A stretch of 5,035 nucleotides of DNA from Chloroflexota bacterium (GTDB lineage Bacteria; Chloroflexota; Anaerolineae; UBA3071): contig JACNHM010000354.1 of NCBI GenBank assembly GCA_014383605.1, positions 1 through 5,035 of the forward strand, in the 5' to 3' direction. Below the pieces are notes generated by a model that was given only the letters and a program-made list of their open reading frames with translations, did not search any database and was not told the origin of the DNA. Numbering within the stretch: the stretch's first letter is position 1; each line of letters opens with the position of its first letter. Made by a program: the position numbers and the translations under genes. This document shows, one piece after another, positions 1 to 4,617 of this stretch.

Positions 1-187
1 GGCAGTCCAGCAGCGCGGCCACCTGCGCACGGGCGCGCTCGACCGCCCGCTTGGCTTGCACGCCGTAGGGATGCGCGCTCGACGGGTTGCCGAAATGTTC
101 GTAGAGGTAGGGCGCCATCGCCTCCGCCACACGGCGGTCAATGGGCGTCGTGGCGTTGTAGTCCAGGTAGATGGGTTGTGTGGTCAT
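1..187 (-). CDS. Cysteine desulfurase (NifS/IscS-type, class V aminotransferase), N-terminal part only
   Basis: Sixty-two codons are visible before the window edge. The protein opens with [12 protein letters not shown], then [18 protein letters not shown] and a helix rich in A/R/V ([17 protein letters not shown]). This is the standard N-terminus of NifS/IscS cysteine desulfurases, which are PLP enzymes that take sulfur from cysteine for Fe-S cluster or thio-cofactor assembly. The PLP lysine and active-site cysteine lie beyond the edge, so activity and subgroup (NifS, IscS, SufS) cannot be judged; the FGNPSS spelling favours the NifS/IscS group. The ATG at 185-187 is chosen because GAGG lies about 9 nt upstream and another ATG at 193-195 stops after three codons. 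The gap to the preceding gene is only 27 nt on the same strand, so it is probably the fourth gene of the fur-led operon. Confidence 0.9.
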   Translation of the reverse strand, partial: MTTQPIYLDYNATTPIDRRVAEAMAPYLYEHFGNPSSAHPYGVQAKRAVERARAQVAALLDC

Positions 188-214
188 TTGATCATGCCTC
201 GCAGATGGCTCAAT

Positions 215-616
215 TCATCCCTCCAGCGCCTCCAGTGCGGCCCTCAGCGCCTGGTTGCAGGCCGCCATCCGCTCCACCGCATCCTCTATGCGCTGCGCCG
301 TCTCCCCCCGCCTCAGCGCCCGCGCCCTTGCCACCCAGCGCTCGAAACTGGCCGCGTGCTCCTCGTTGTGCTCGATCCAATGTGGAAGCAGGATGCGCAG
401 TTTGGTCAGATCGTCGGGCTCGGCCTTTGTTTCCTCGTGCACGCGTCCGGCATGGTGATGGTGGTGATGCTCTTCCCGCTCTGGCGGTTCTACATTCGGT
501 GAAGGGGTCGCACCGCAGGACAGACAGGTTGCCTGATTGTTGATGAGCACCATCCTTCCACCGCACTCAGGGCAGACGAGGGCCGTATCAAGCCCACAAC
601 CGCATTCTTCACACAT
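215..616 (-). CDS. Zinc-ribbon and His-rich small protein, probable metal-binding
   Basis: A 133-residue protein in three parts. Residues 2-34 hold seven cysteines (C2, C5, C7, C15, C18, C31, C34), mostly in CxxC pairs typical of zinc ribbons. Residues 45-60 form an acidic and histidine-rich linker with six consecutive histidines (50-55) plus H60. Residues 69-133 are a helical domain beginning DLTKLRILLPHWIEHNEEHA, with H79, H83 and H87 spaced four apart on one helix face. I recognise the C-terminal block as a conserved small domain of unknown function, but cannot name it with certainty. Metal binding is inferred from composition: Zn at the ribbon, and Zn, Ni or similar at the histidines. The start ATG has GGGAGGT just upstream and overlaps the end of the preceding gene by 8 nt, so translation is probably coupled. 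Being in an operon with a Fur-family regulator fits a metal storage, buffering or delivery role (inference). Confidence 0.85.
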   Translation of the reverse strand: MCEECGCGLDTALVCPECGGRMVLINNQATCLSCGATPSPNVEPPEREEHHHHHHAGRVHEETKAEPDDLTKLRILLPHWIEHNEEHAASFERWVARARALRRGETAQRIEDAVERMAACNQALRAALEALEG

Positions 617-1160
617 CTTTGACCTCCCGTGTCTTCAGGTATGATAGAGACTCCCTGCCCACTAGGCGATAAGCAGGCTTATCCGCCTCCCTGTAGCATG
701 CAGAGTGGTGGACGATTGGGTAGCCGTGTTCCTCGAGCCAGGCGGAGAAGGCCAGCACCTCCGGCAGTAGGAAGACTCCCCACCGCCCCGCCCGGCACAA
801 CTCGACGAAGGCGGCCCACGCCACCTGCAATTCCTCTGGCGTTCCCCAGGCTTGCTGCGCCGTCTCAAGGCATGCTGCGATGAGCTCTTCTACGTCTCCC
901 CCTCGAACCTTGAAGGGCCGCAGGTTAAGGCGTCCCAGTGTCCTGTCCGGGCGGACCGGCTCCCAGAGCGGTTCAGCGGCCCAGGGAGGTACGGTCTCGT
1001 ACTCTGCCCGCAGCCTCTCGGTGAACTCTTCTGGCGAGGCGATGAGGTGTTGCGGCCCCAACACGCCCTGGTAGAGGAGCTTGTACACGTCGCGAGGCTC
1101 CATCGCCGGATGCCGGGCCAGGTGTTCGTCAATCAGGCGGACCAGGGGCGCTGTCCTCAT
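609..1160 (-). CDS. Conserved protein of unknown function, 183 aa
   Basis: I do not recognise a named family. The protein is soluble-looking, with no signal peptide or membrane segment. Visible conserved-looking blocks are DVYKLLYQGVLGPQHLI (about residues 24-40), EPLWEPVRP followed by LGRLNLRPFKVRGGD (about 63-89), and a C-terminal GYPIVHHSACYREADKPAYRLVG (about 146-168). Blocks rich in H, Y, R and D of this kind suggest an enzyme or ligand-binding protein, but no catalytic motif can be assigned. The start ATG overlaps the fur stop as ATGA and the end overlaps the zinc-ribbon gene by 8 nt. There is no strong Shine-Dalgarno of its own, so expression probably depends on translational coupling to fur. 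The compact position between a metal regulator and a metal-binding protein suggests a shared metal or Fe-S related task (inference only). Confidence 0.85.
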   Translation of the reverse strand: MRTAPLVRLIDEHLARHPAMEPRDVYKLLYQGVLGPQHLIASPEEFTERLRAEYETVPPWAAEPLWEPVRPDRTLGRLNLRPFKVRGGDVEELIAACLETAQQAWGTPEELQVAWAAFVELCRAGRWGVFLLPEVLAFSAWLEEHGYPIVHHSACYREADKPAYRLVGRESLSYLKTREVKDV

Positions 1161-1579
1161 GGGCGGCAGGTCTTGCAGAGCCCCTGAAACACCACGTGCG
1201 TGAGATCGGCAGCAAAGCCGTGGTCAGCCAGCAACCGTTCCTGCAGTGGTTCCAGCAGTTCGTGGCTCAGGTCTATCACCTGCCCGCAGCGGCGGCAGAC
1301 GAGGTGATGGTGCATCTCCTCTTCCGCCAGCTCATAGCGGCTGGTGCCATCCCCCATGTCGCTGCGGTAGACGATGCCCATCTCCATTAGCAGTTCCAGT
1401 GTGCGATAGACGGTGGAGAGGTCCACCTGGGGGTTCTGGGCCAGCACCTGTTGGTGGACTTCCTCGGCGCTGACGTGGCCTCCGGCATCGTGCACGGCCA
1501 GGAGAATCATATCTCGCTGCGGCGTCAAACGGTGTCCTTGCGCCCGCAACCGGTCGAGCAGGTCGTAGTGATGGGTCAC
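1157..1579 (-). CDS. Fur-family metal-dependent transcriptional regulator (Fur/Zur/PerR type)
   Basis: A 140-residue protein of normal Fur length. Residues 8-60 form the winged-helix DNA-binding domain: LRAQGHRLTPQRDMIL, then HVSAEEVHQQV and the recognition helix VDLSTVYRTLELL. The dimerisation and metal-binding half carries the HHHLVCRRCG signature (H90-H92, C95, C98), VIDLSHE (100-107) and a C-terminal CKTC (C135, C138). The two CxxC pairs are the usual structural zinc site. Metal specificity (Fe, Zn, Ni, peroxide) cannot be read reliably. The GTG at 1577-1579 is preferred because AGAAGG lies 6 nt upstream and it gives a standard N-terminus. An in-frame ATG at 1609 has no Shine-Dalgarno and would leave a leader of only about 15 nt. 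Starts further upstream overlap the promoter. It heads an operon with the 183-aa protein (ATGA overlap), the zinc-ribbon protein and cysteine desulfurase, and probably autoregulates through the repeats at 1593-1635. Confidence 0.93.
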   Translation of the reverse strand: MTHHYDLLDRLRAQGHRLTPQRDMILLAVHDAGGHVSAEEVHQQVLAQNPQVDLSTVYRTLELLMEMGIVYRSDMGDGTSRYELAEEEMHHHLVCRRCGQVIDLSHELLEPLQERLLADHGFAADLTHVVFQGLCKTCRP

Positions 1580-1592
1580 GCTGAACCTTCTT

Positions 1593-1635
1593 TCTGCAAA
1601 CCCTTTCATCTGCAAATATCTGCAGGAGCAAATAT
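1593..1635. promoter_or_regulatory. Candidate autoregulatory operator: phased GCAAA(TAT) repeats over the -10 and start site
   Basis: GCAAA occurs at 1596-1600, 1612-1616 and 1628-1632, each 16 bp after the previous one. TCTGCAAA is repeated at 1593 and 1609, and GCAAATAT at 1612 and 1628. The middle copy forms an imperfect palindrome, TGCAAATATCTGCA (1611-1624), sitting at the predicted transcription start, and the third copy overlaps the -10. A repeated A/T-rich element covering the promoter of a Fur-family gene is typical of autoregulation. The exact sequence is not a Fur, Zur or PerR box that I can name. Confidence 0.5.
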
Positions 1636-1659
1636 ACCACGAGAAGGGCGCTCTGTCAA
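1631..1659 (-). promoter_or_regulatory. Sigma70-type promoter of the fur-led operon
   Basis: On the minus strand TTGACA (1654-1659) is followed after exactly 17 bp by TATATT (1631-1636), with TGG just before the -10 (extended -10 like). Expected transcription start is about 1624, giving a leader of about 45 nt to the GTG start. The match to consensus is close to perfect, so this is one of the best-supported non-coding sites in the window. Confidence 0.8.
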
Positions 1660-1672
1660 ATCGGGCATGAGA

Positions 1673-1714
1673 AAACCCGGTCTCCGTTGCCTGCCGGCAG
1701 TGGAAACCGGGTTT
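1673..1714 (-). terminator. Strong hairpin, probable terminator between the TA strip and the fur operon
   Basis: AAACCCGGTCTCC (1673-1685) pairs with GGAAACCGGGTTT (1702-1714), 13 bp with one mismatch. The loop contains a further perfect 10-bp palindrome, CTGCCGGCAG (1691-1700). Read on the minus strand the stem ends in GGGTTTTCTC, a short T-rich tail, so it can act as an intrinsic terminator for transcripts coming from the TA genes. It lies only 14 bp upstream of the fur -35. It could instead be a dispersed palindromic repeat of the genome. Confidence 0.5.
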
Positions 1715-1736
1715 GTGATTCACGATTCACAATGGT

Positions 1737-1781
1737 CAAATCCCGCGACGTTAGCGCCACGCTACGGGCATTTGGGATTTG
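1737..1781. repeat. Nested inverted repeat in the intergenic gap
   Basis: CAAATCCC (1737-1744) pairs perfectly with GGGATTTG (1774-1781). Inside lies a second stem, TAGCG-CCA-CGCTA (1752-1764). No T-run follows, so terminator function is doubtful; it may be a structured remnant or a dispersed repeat. Nothing coding is supported between 1660 and 1797. Short direct repeats (GATTCAC at 1717 and 1724) lie between this and the neighbouring hairpin. Confidence 0.45.
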
Positions 1782-1797
1782 TCGAATGGGTCATTGG

Positions 1798-1961
1798 TCA
1801 TCTCGATGCCAGCCCAGCCTCCGCCAGCAGACGCTGCGGGCGGCCGCGGAAGTCGTCCCAACGCAACTCCCCTCGCGTCAGCCCTAAAAGCAGGCGGTGC
1901 AGCGCCCAGTTCACCGGCACGCGCAGGCCGAACTGTGCCTCCGCCCGCTCAATGCCTCCTG
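1798..1961 (-). pseudogene. Ketopantoate reductase 3'-end fragment, copy A
   Basis: Read on the minus strand this encodes about 50 residues matching the C-terminus of the intact panE-like protein at 3555-4595: from GGIERAEAQFGLRVPVNW through LHRLLLGLTRGEL to RPQRLLAEAGLA, then SR and TGA instead of the normal stop. By hand alignment 1808-1925 matches 3559-3676 at about 108 of 118 positions without gaps; weaker similarity continues to about 1961. Six of the seven changed codons in the last 30 are synonymous. The fragment has no start codon or ribosome binding site of its own and lacks the Rossmann and catalytic regions, so it is a relic. It begins 13 nt after the stop of the upstream toxin gene. 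Confidence 0.85.
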
Positions 1962-1967
1962 AGGCAT
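1952..1967. repeat. Short perfect palindrome at the toxin/panE-fragment junction
   Basis: ATGCCTC (1952-1958), a 2-nt centre and GAGGCAT (1961-1967) form a perfect 7-bp inverted repeat. It lies exactly where panE homology ends and 7 bp past the stop of the DUF5615 gene. It has no T-run. It could be a weak stem at the 3' end of the TA transcript, a recombination-related site, or chance. Confidence 0.4.
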
Positions 1968-1974
1968 GTGTGTT

Positions 1975-2337
1975 TCAAAGCGGTATGTGCACAATCTGAT
2001 CCTGGTACTCGTCTGGGCGAGAGGCTCTCCAGATCAATAATAGGTCGTCAATGATCTGCCCTATGGAGGCTTTCGGTCGCAAAGTGAATATCCCAGGCAC
2101 GTGATGGCCTGCTGCCAGGTGCTCTCGCAGATGCTGAGGCATGGATCGCCGGTTGCGGGTAACCAGGCAATACCCCTCGCGCTCAAGCCAGAGCAAGATG
2201 TCAGGGTCTGACGTACCACGAGGTGGCGCCAAATCATCGCCGATGGTCAACACCACGATATCCGGCTGCCGTCGGCGCAACTGGTCGCCGATCGCACGCG
2301 GGGTGTTCTCGTCCACAAGATAGCGAATCTCGCTCAC
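1975..2337 (-). CDS. DUF5615-family PIN-like protein, probable toxin of a DUF433/DUF5615 pair
   Basis: A 120-residue protein starting with GTG, which overlaps the stop of the DUF433 gene as GTGA. The N-terminus IRYLVDENTPRAIGDQL has the conserved LxDENxP block with acidic D9 and E10. The middle has TSDPDILLWLEREG (D44, D46) and then CLVTRNRRSMP (58-67), the position where PIN-like proteins usually place another acidic residue; here it is R-N-R. The tail GHHVPGIFTLRPKASIGQIIDDLLLI and DQIVHIPL fits full-length members of this family. DUF5615 proteins are predicted Mut7-C/PIN-like nucleases acting as toxins with DUF433 partners; ribonuclease activity here is inference. Length and motifs indicate an intact gene. 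Its end lies 13 nt from panE fragment A. Confidence 0.85.
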   Translation of the reverse strand: MSEIRYLVDENTPRAIGDQLRRRQPDIVVLTIGDDLAPPRGTSDPDILLWLEREGYCLVTRNRRSMPQHLREHLAAGHHVPGIFTLRPKASIGQIIDDLLLIWRASRPDEYQDQIVHIPL

Positions 2338-2669
2338 GTCGCCACGGCCTCCACCCGTGGCTGCTGGCGCGCCTTGAGCTCACGCAGACGACGCACCACC
2401 GGGGGAGGGTTGCGCTGTTGCTCTTGCCAGGCTGCCTCGGCGTACGCTCGCCACCTCTCCAGGTATTTGTCTATCTCCTTCTGACTGTTTAGGTAGTAGG
2501 TGATGGTCGCGTAGACCTGATCCAGCGTCAGCGTGCGATAGCGCGCCGCAATCTCTTCCGGGCTGGCACCATTCAGGTAGTCATCCAACACTGTCTCGAT
2601 CCCAACCCTGGTTCCTTTGATGCGGATGTCGTCTGGGCTCAAGAAATCAAAGTAACTCTCCAGTTCCAT
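2334..2669 (-). CDS. DUF433-family protein, probable antitoxin/DNA-binding partner
   Basis: A 111-residue protein. Residues 7-62 contain the DUF433 helix-turn-helix domain: DFLSPDDIRIKGTRVGIETVL, then GASPEEIAARYRTLTLDQVYATITYYL. A charged helical tail follows (KEIDKYLERWRAYAEAAWQEQQ, then NPPPVVRRLRELKA), which probably contacts the toxin. The ATG at 2667-2669 is chosen because GGAGGTGA lies about 4 nt upstream; an upstream in-frame GTG would add 16 unconvincing residues. It is translationally coupled to the DUF5615 gene by a 4-nt overlap and has a good promoter upstream. In this family the DUF433 protein is expected to neutralise the toxin and repress the operon; no clear operator palindrome is visible. 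Confidence 0.88.
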   Translation of the reverse strand: MELESYFDFLSPDDIRIKGTRVGIETVLDDYLNGASPEEIAARYRTLTLDQVYATITYYLNSQKEIDKYLERWRAYAEAAWQEQQRNPPPVVRRLRELKARQQPRVEAVAT

Positions 2670-2718
2670 AACTTCACCTCCAATGTCTGATCCCAATGCC
2701 GCGAATCCACTACTCACA

Positions 2719-2747
2719 AGTATACCACAAGCATCCCTTCAAGGCAA
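2719..2747 (-). promoter_or_regulatory. Promoter of the DUF433/DUF5615 operon
   Basis: On the minus strand TTGCCT (2742-2747), a 17-bp spacer and TATACT (2719-2724), with TGTGG before the -10. The predicted leader is about 40 nt and includes the strong GGAGGTGA ribosome binding site. The -10 block GTGGTATACTTG is nearly the same as that of the fur promoter (GTGGTATATTTG). Confidence 0.7.
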
Positions 2748-2789
2748 AGCATTGTCCGCCGTCTTCCTCATTTTCCTTTGGAATTGCCT

Positions 2790-2890
2790 CTACGCCAGCC
2801 CAGCCTCCGCCAGCAGACGCCCCGGCCGGCCGCGGAAGTCGTCCCAGGCCAGCTCTCCCCGAGTCAGCCCCAAAAGCAGGCGCTGCGGCC
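2790..2890 (-). pseudogene. Ketopantoate reductase 3'-end fragment, copy B
   Basis: The minus strand encodes RLLLGLTRGELAWDD followed by FRGRPGRLLAEAGLA and a TAG stop, the last 30 codons of the intact panE-like gene. By hand alignment 2789-2886 matches 3554-3651 at about 89 of 98 positions without gaps. Six of seven changed codons across these 30 are synonymous; the exception is Q to G. Similarity stops abruptly just after the stop codon on one side and at about 2890 on the other, where the RelE-type toxin gene ends (stop at 2895-2897). No start or ribosome binding site is present, so it is a relic rather than a gene. Confidence 0.85.
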
Positions 2891-2894
2891 CTCT

Positions 2895-3179
2895 TCAGTA
2901 TACCTCATCGTGCGAGCCCAAGGTGAGCAATAGGATCTCTTCCTCACCAGTCTCGGGGTTGCGCACGAACTCGAAAAGGATACGGTTCTCGTAATCTACT
3001 GCGCAGGCCCAGGCGCCGGCCAATTGTCCTTTCAACTTGTGGCTATGCAACGTCGGATGAAAAGGATCAGCAGCAAGTTGCTGAAGCGCCCGCTCAATCC
3101 TGTCTTGCAGGTCAGGCCGGCGGCGCACGGTGCGCTTCAACGCTCACACGAAGGCGGAGCTCCAGACTAGCGTCCTCAA
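2895..3179 (-). pseudogene. RelE/StbE-family toxin gene with an in-frame TGA at codon 12
   Basis: The open part (2895-3140, 81 codons if translation begins at a TTG) encodes KRTVRRRPDLQDRIERAL, then QLAADPFHPTLHSHKLKGQLAG, WACAVDYENRILFEFV and a C-terminal EEILLLTLGSHDEVY. These are the usual blocks of RelE/StbE mRNA-interferase toxins, which cleave mRNA at the ribosome. That frame lacks the family's first strand. Reading further upstream in the same frame gives LRTLVWSSAFV, a TGA stop (3144-3146), then ALKRTVRR. The missing strand is therefore present, and a single codon, probably an original CGA (Arg), has become TGA. The original start is likely the TTG at 3177-3179, which overlaps the antitoxin stop as TTGA. 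Either the toxin is dead, or a shortened form is made by reinitiation at the TTG 3138-3140. A sequencing error is possible. Confidence 0.8.
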
Positions 3180-3400
3180 TGCGCTAACTCCGCCATGACA
3201 TCAGCCGCTGTCCCTCGACGCACATCACCTCGTCGAAAATCGTCTCGGGCTTTGGCAATCTCTGCCGCCAGATCGGCGCGCCGCTGCTGGATCACTCGAC
3301 TGCGAATGATCTCGATCAACATGTCCTGTTCGTCCAGCGGCAAACTCTCCACAGTTTCAATCAGCGTTTGAAAATCAGGAGCCACAGAAAGCCTGTTCAT
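3176..3400 (-). CDS. Small antitoxin-like protein paired with the RelE-family toxin
   Basis: A 74-residue, charged, mostly helical protein: APDFQTLIETVESLPLDEQ, then DMLIEIIRSRVIQQRRADLA and EIAKARDDFRRGDVRRGTAADVMAEL. The LPLDEQ-helix-RRADLAAEI pattern and the terminal TAADVMAEL are typical of short antitoxins found immediately upstream of RelE/StbE toxins; I do not know a settled family name. The ATG at 3398-3400 follows GAGGTGA by 8 nt. A GTG at 3412 would overlap that ribosome binding site and is rejected. The stop overlaps the presumed original toxin start as TTGA. With its toxin partner interrupted, this gene may be an orphan antitoxin. Confidence 0.78.
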   Translation of the reverse strand: MNRLSVAPDFQTLIETVESLPLDEQDMLIEIIRSRVIQQRRADLAAEIAKARDDFRRGDVRRGTAADVMAELAH

Positions 3401-3421
3401 TGATGATCTCACCTCGACTTC

Positions 3422-3450
3422 AGTATATCACGTCGCCCAGCCTTTGTCAA
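3422..3450 (-). promoter_or_regulatory. Consensus sigma70 promoter of the RelE-type TA operon
   Basis: On the minus strand a perfect TTGACA (3445-3450), a 17-bp spacer and TATACT (3422-3427). The predicted start is about 3415, so the leader is only about 15 nt and begins at the ribosome binding site GAGGTGA. The remaining gap up to the panE stop (3451-3554) holds no gene or clear structure that I can support. Confidence 0.8.
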
Positions 3451-3553
3451 CCTCGATCCGCTCACCCTCTACGGGTCCGAACTTCGCGCCTCGCTGTCCG
3501 CAAGCAGAACCCTTCGTCCTTTCGGCACGGGCATTATTGTCTTGCACAGCCGT

Positions 3554-3712
3554 TCTACGCCAGCCCGGCCTCTGCCAGCAGACGCTGCGGGCGGCCGCGG
3601 AAGTCGTCCCAGGCGAGCTCGCCCCGCGTCAGCCCCAAAAGCAGGCGGTGCAGCGCCCAGTTCACCGGCACGCGCACGTTGAACGATGCCCCGGCGCGGA
3701 CAATGGCCCCGT
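3554..3712 (-). repeat. Repeat copy C: 3' end of the intact panE-like gene
   Basis: This in-gene segment is the parent-like copy of the repeat also found at 1798-1961 (copy A) and 2790-2890 (copy B). Spacing between copies is about 760-980 bp, and each interval is occupied by one TA locus. All three are in the same orientation. Confidence 0.85.
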
Positions 3713-4595
3713 TCAGCACCTCCACCTCCGAACGCCCCTTGCCCCGGCTCAGGTCCATGTGCAGTGAGGGCATCTTGCCGCCCCGCGCTCCGCCCACGAA
3801 ACGACTGAGCAACGGCTGCAACAGGGCCACCGGCAGCCGGCTCAGCAGGGGGGCGATCAGCGGCACGGGATAGCTGCCCACGCGCACCAGCCGGATGCGC
3901 TGCGCCCGCATCACTGCCAACCCTTCCCGCAGGGCCTGCATCTCCAGCCCGCACAGCCTCCGGTCACCAAAAACCTGTGCTGGCGGCCAGTCGAGGATGG
4001 CGCTGGTCCCGTTGCTCATCATGTTCATCAGCAGTTTCGACCACTTGAGGGCGCGGTAGTCGTCGTACAGTGTGACCTGGAAACCGGCTTCTTGCAGCGC
4101 TGTGTCGGCGCCGGCCAACGAGCCGCCCGGCTGCACCGCTGCCAGCCCGATGCTGCCAGCGCGGGCCACGGCCACCGCTCCTGGCTCCAGCACCTCCACC
4201 GGCGCCGTGATAGTACCCGATAGCACGCCGGCAGCACCGAAGCGTTCGGCCAGCTTCTCCTCGTTGCCCACGCCGTTCTGGAAGGTGAGCAGCGGCGGCG
4301 GCGCGCTCGGCACCGCTGCCAGCTCGTCGGCCGCCGTGTCGGTGTCATAGGACTTCACCGTGAGACAGGCCAGATCGTACTGCTGGCCGCGGGCAAAGGC
4401 TTCGGCCAGCGAGGTATGCACCGCTGCCTGCCGCACGACGGCGGTTGCGCCTGCTTCCGTGAGACGCAAGCCGCGCCTGTACACAGCTTCGGCATAGGCA
4501 GGTCGCCCCACCAGCGTCACCTGATGGCCCGCCAGGGCCAGTTTCCCGCCGACGAGCGAGCCGATGGCCCCTGCACCAATGATCAGTACGCGCAC
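3555..4595 (-). CDS. panE: 2-dehydropantoate 2-reductase (ketopantoate reductase) family protein
   Basis: A 346-residue protein of the ApbA/PanE family, which reduces 2-dehydropantoate to pantoate with NADPH in cytosolic pantothenate/CoA synthesis. The N-terminus MRVLIIGAGAIGSLVGGKLA carries the Rossmann GxGxxG. LTVKSYDTD (K81) and TFQNGVGNEE (N107 region) are the family's cofactor and substrate loops. The C-terminal helical domain has DDYRALKWSKLLMNMMSNG (catalytic-type K187, N191, N195) and GRSEVEVLNGAIVRAG (E290). The family also contains paralogues on other 2-oxoacids, so pantoate synthesis is likely but not certain. The start is GTG (4593-4595) with GGGAG about 9 nt upstream. It is somewhat longer than the E. 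coli enzyme. Upstream lies a DUF5615 gene, downstream the RelE-type TA locus; no pantothenate gene adjoins it. Its last 30-50 codons are duplicated twice downstream. Confidence 0.9.
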   Translation of the reverse strand: MRVLIIGAGAIGSLVGGKLALAGHQVTLVGRPAYAEAVYRRGLRLTEAGATAVVRQAAVHTSLAEAFARGQQYDLACLTVKSYDTDTAADELAAVPSAPPPLLTFQNGVGNEEKLAERFGAAGVLSGTITAPVEVLEPGAVAVARAGSIGLAAVQPGGSLAGADTALQEAGFQVTLYDDYRALKWSKLLMNMMSNGTSAILDWPPAQVFGDRRLCGLEMQALREGLAVMRAQRIRLVRVGSYPVPLIAPLLSRLPVALLQPLLSRFVGGARGGKMPSLHMDLSRGKGRSEVEVLNGAIVRAGASFNVRVPVNWALHRLLLGLTRGELAWDDFRGRPQRLLAEAGLA

Positions 4596-4617
4596 GTCGG
4601 GTTACTCCCACAAGAGC

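Noticed and set aside
56..502. Plus-strand open frames across the zinc-ribbon and cysteine desulfurase genes
   Set aside because: They are shadows of minus-strand genes with clear family motifs; their composition (Arg/Pro/Ala runs) is typical of antisense reading of GC-rich DNA.
1157..1723. Longer version of the Fur-family gene starting at 1723
   Set aside because: The extra 48 residues would be encoded upstream of and across the promoter and the terminator-like hairpin, and do not resemble a Fur N-terminus.
2670..2717. Upstream start at 2717 for the DUF433 gene
   Set aside because: The start lies next to the -10 of the promoter and the added residues do not resemble the family; the ATG at 2669 has an excellent ribosome binding site.
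3401..3412. GTG start at 3412 for the small antitoxin
   Set aside because: It lies within the GAGGTGA ribosome binding site that serves the ATG at 3398-3400.
3469..3534. Minus-strand 21-codon open frame between panE and the RelE-type TA locus
   Set aside because: No Shine-Dalgarno, no recognisable similarity, and it ends upstream of a strong promoter; most likely chance.
1798..3712. CRISPR-like or tandem repeat array
   Set aside because: The three copies are about 100-160 bp, separated by 0.76-0.98 kb of genes, and encode the panE C-terminus.
1451..3873. Three plus-strand open frames sharing ASPASASRR, GRPRKSSQ and SPRVSPKSRR stretches, resembling a repeated AT-hook-like protein family
   Set aside because: They are the antisense of the three panE 3' copies. 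The shared peptide arises from the DNA repeat; the minus-strand reading matches a known protein family and the plus frames have no ribosome binding sites.
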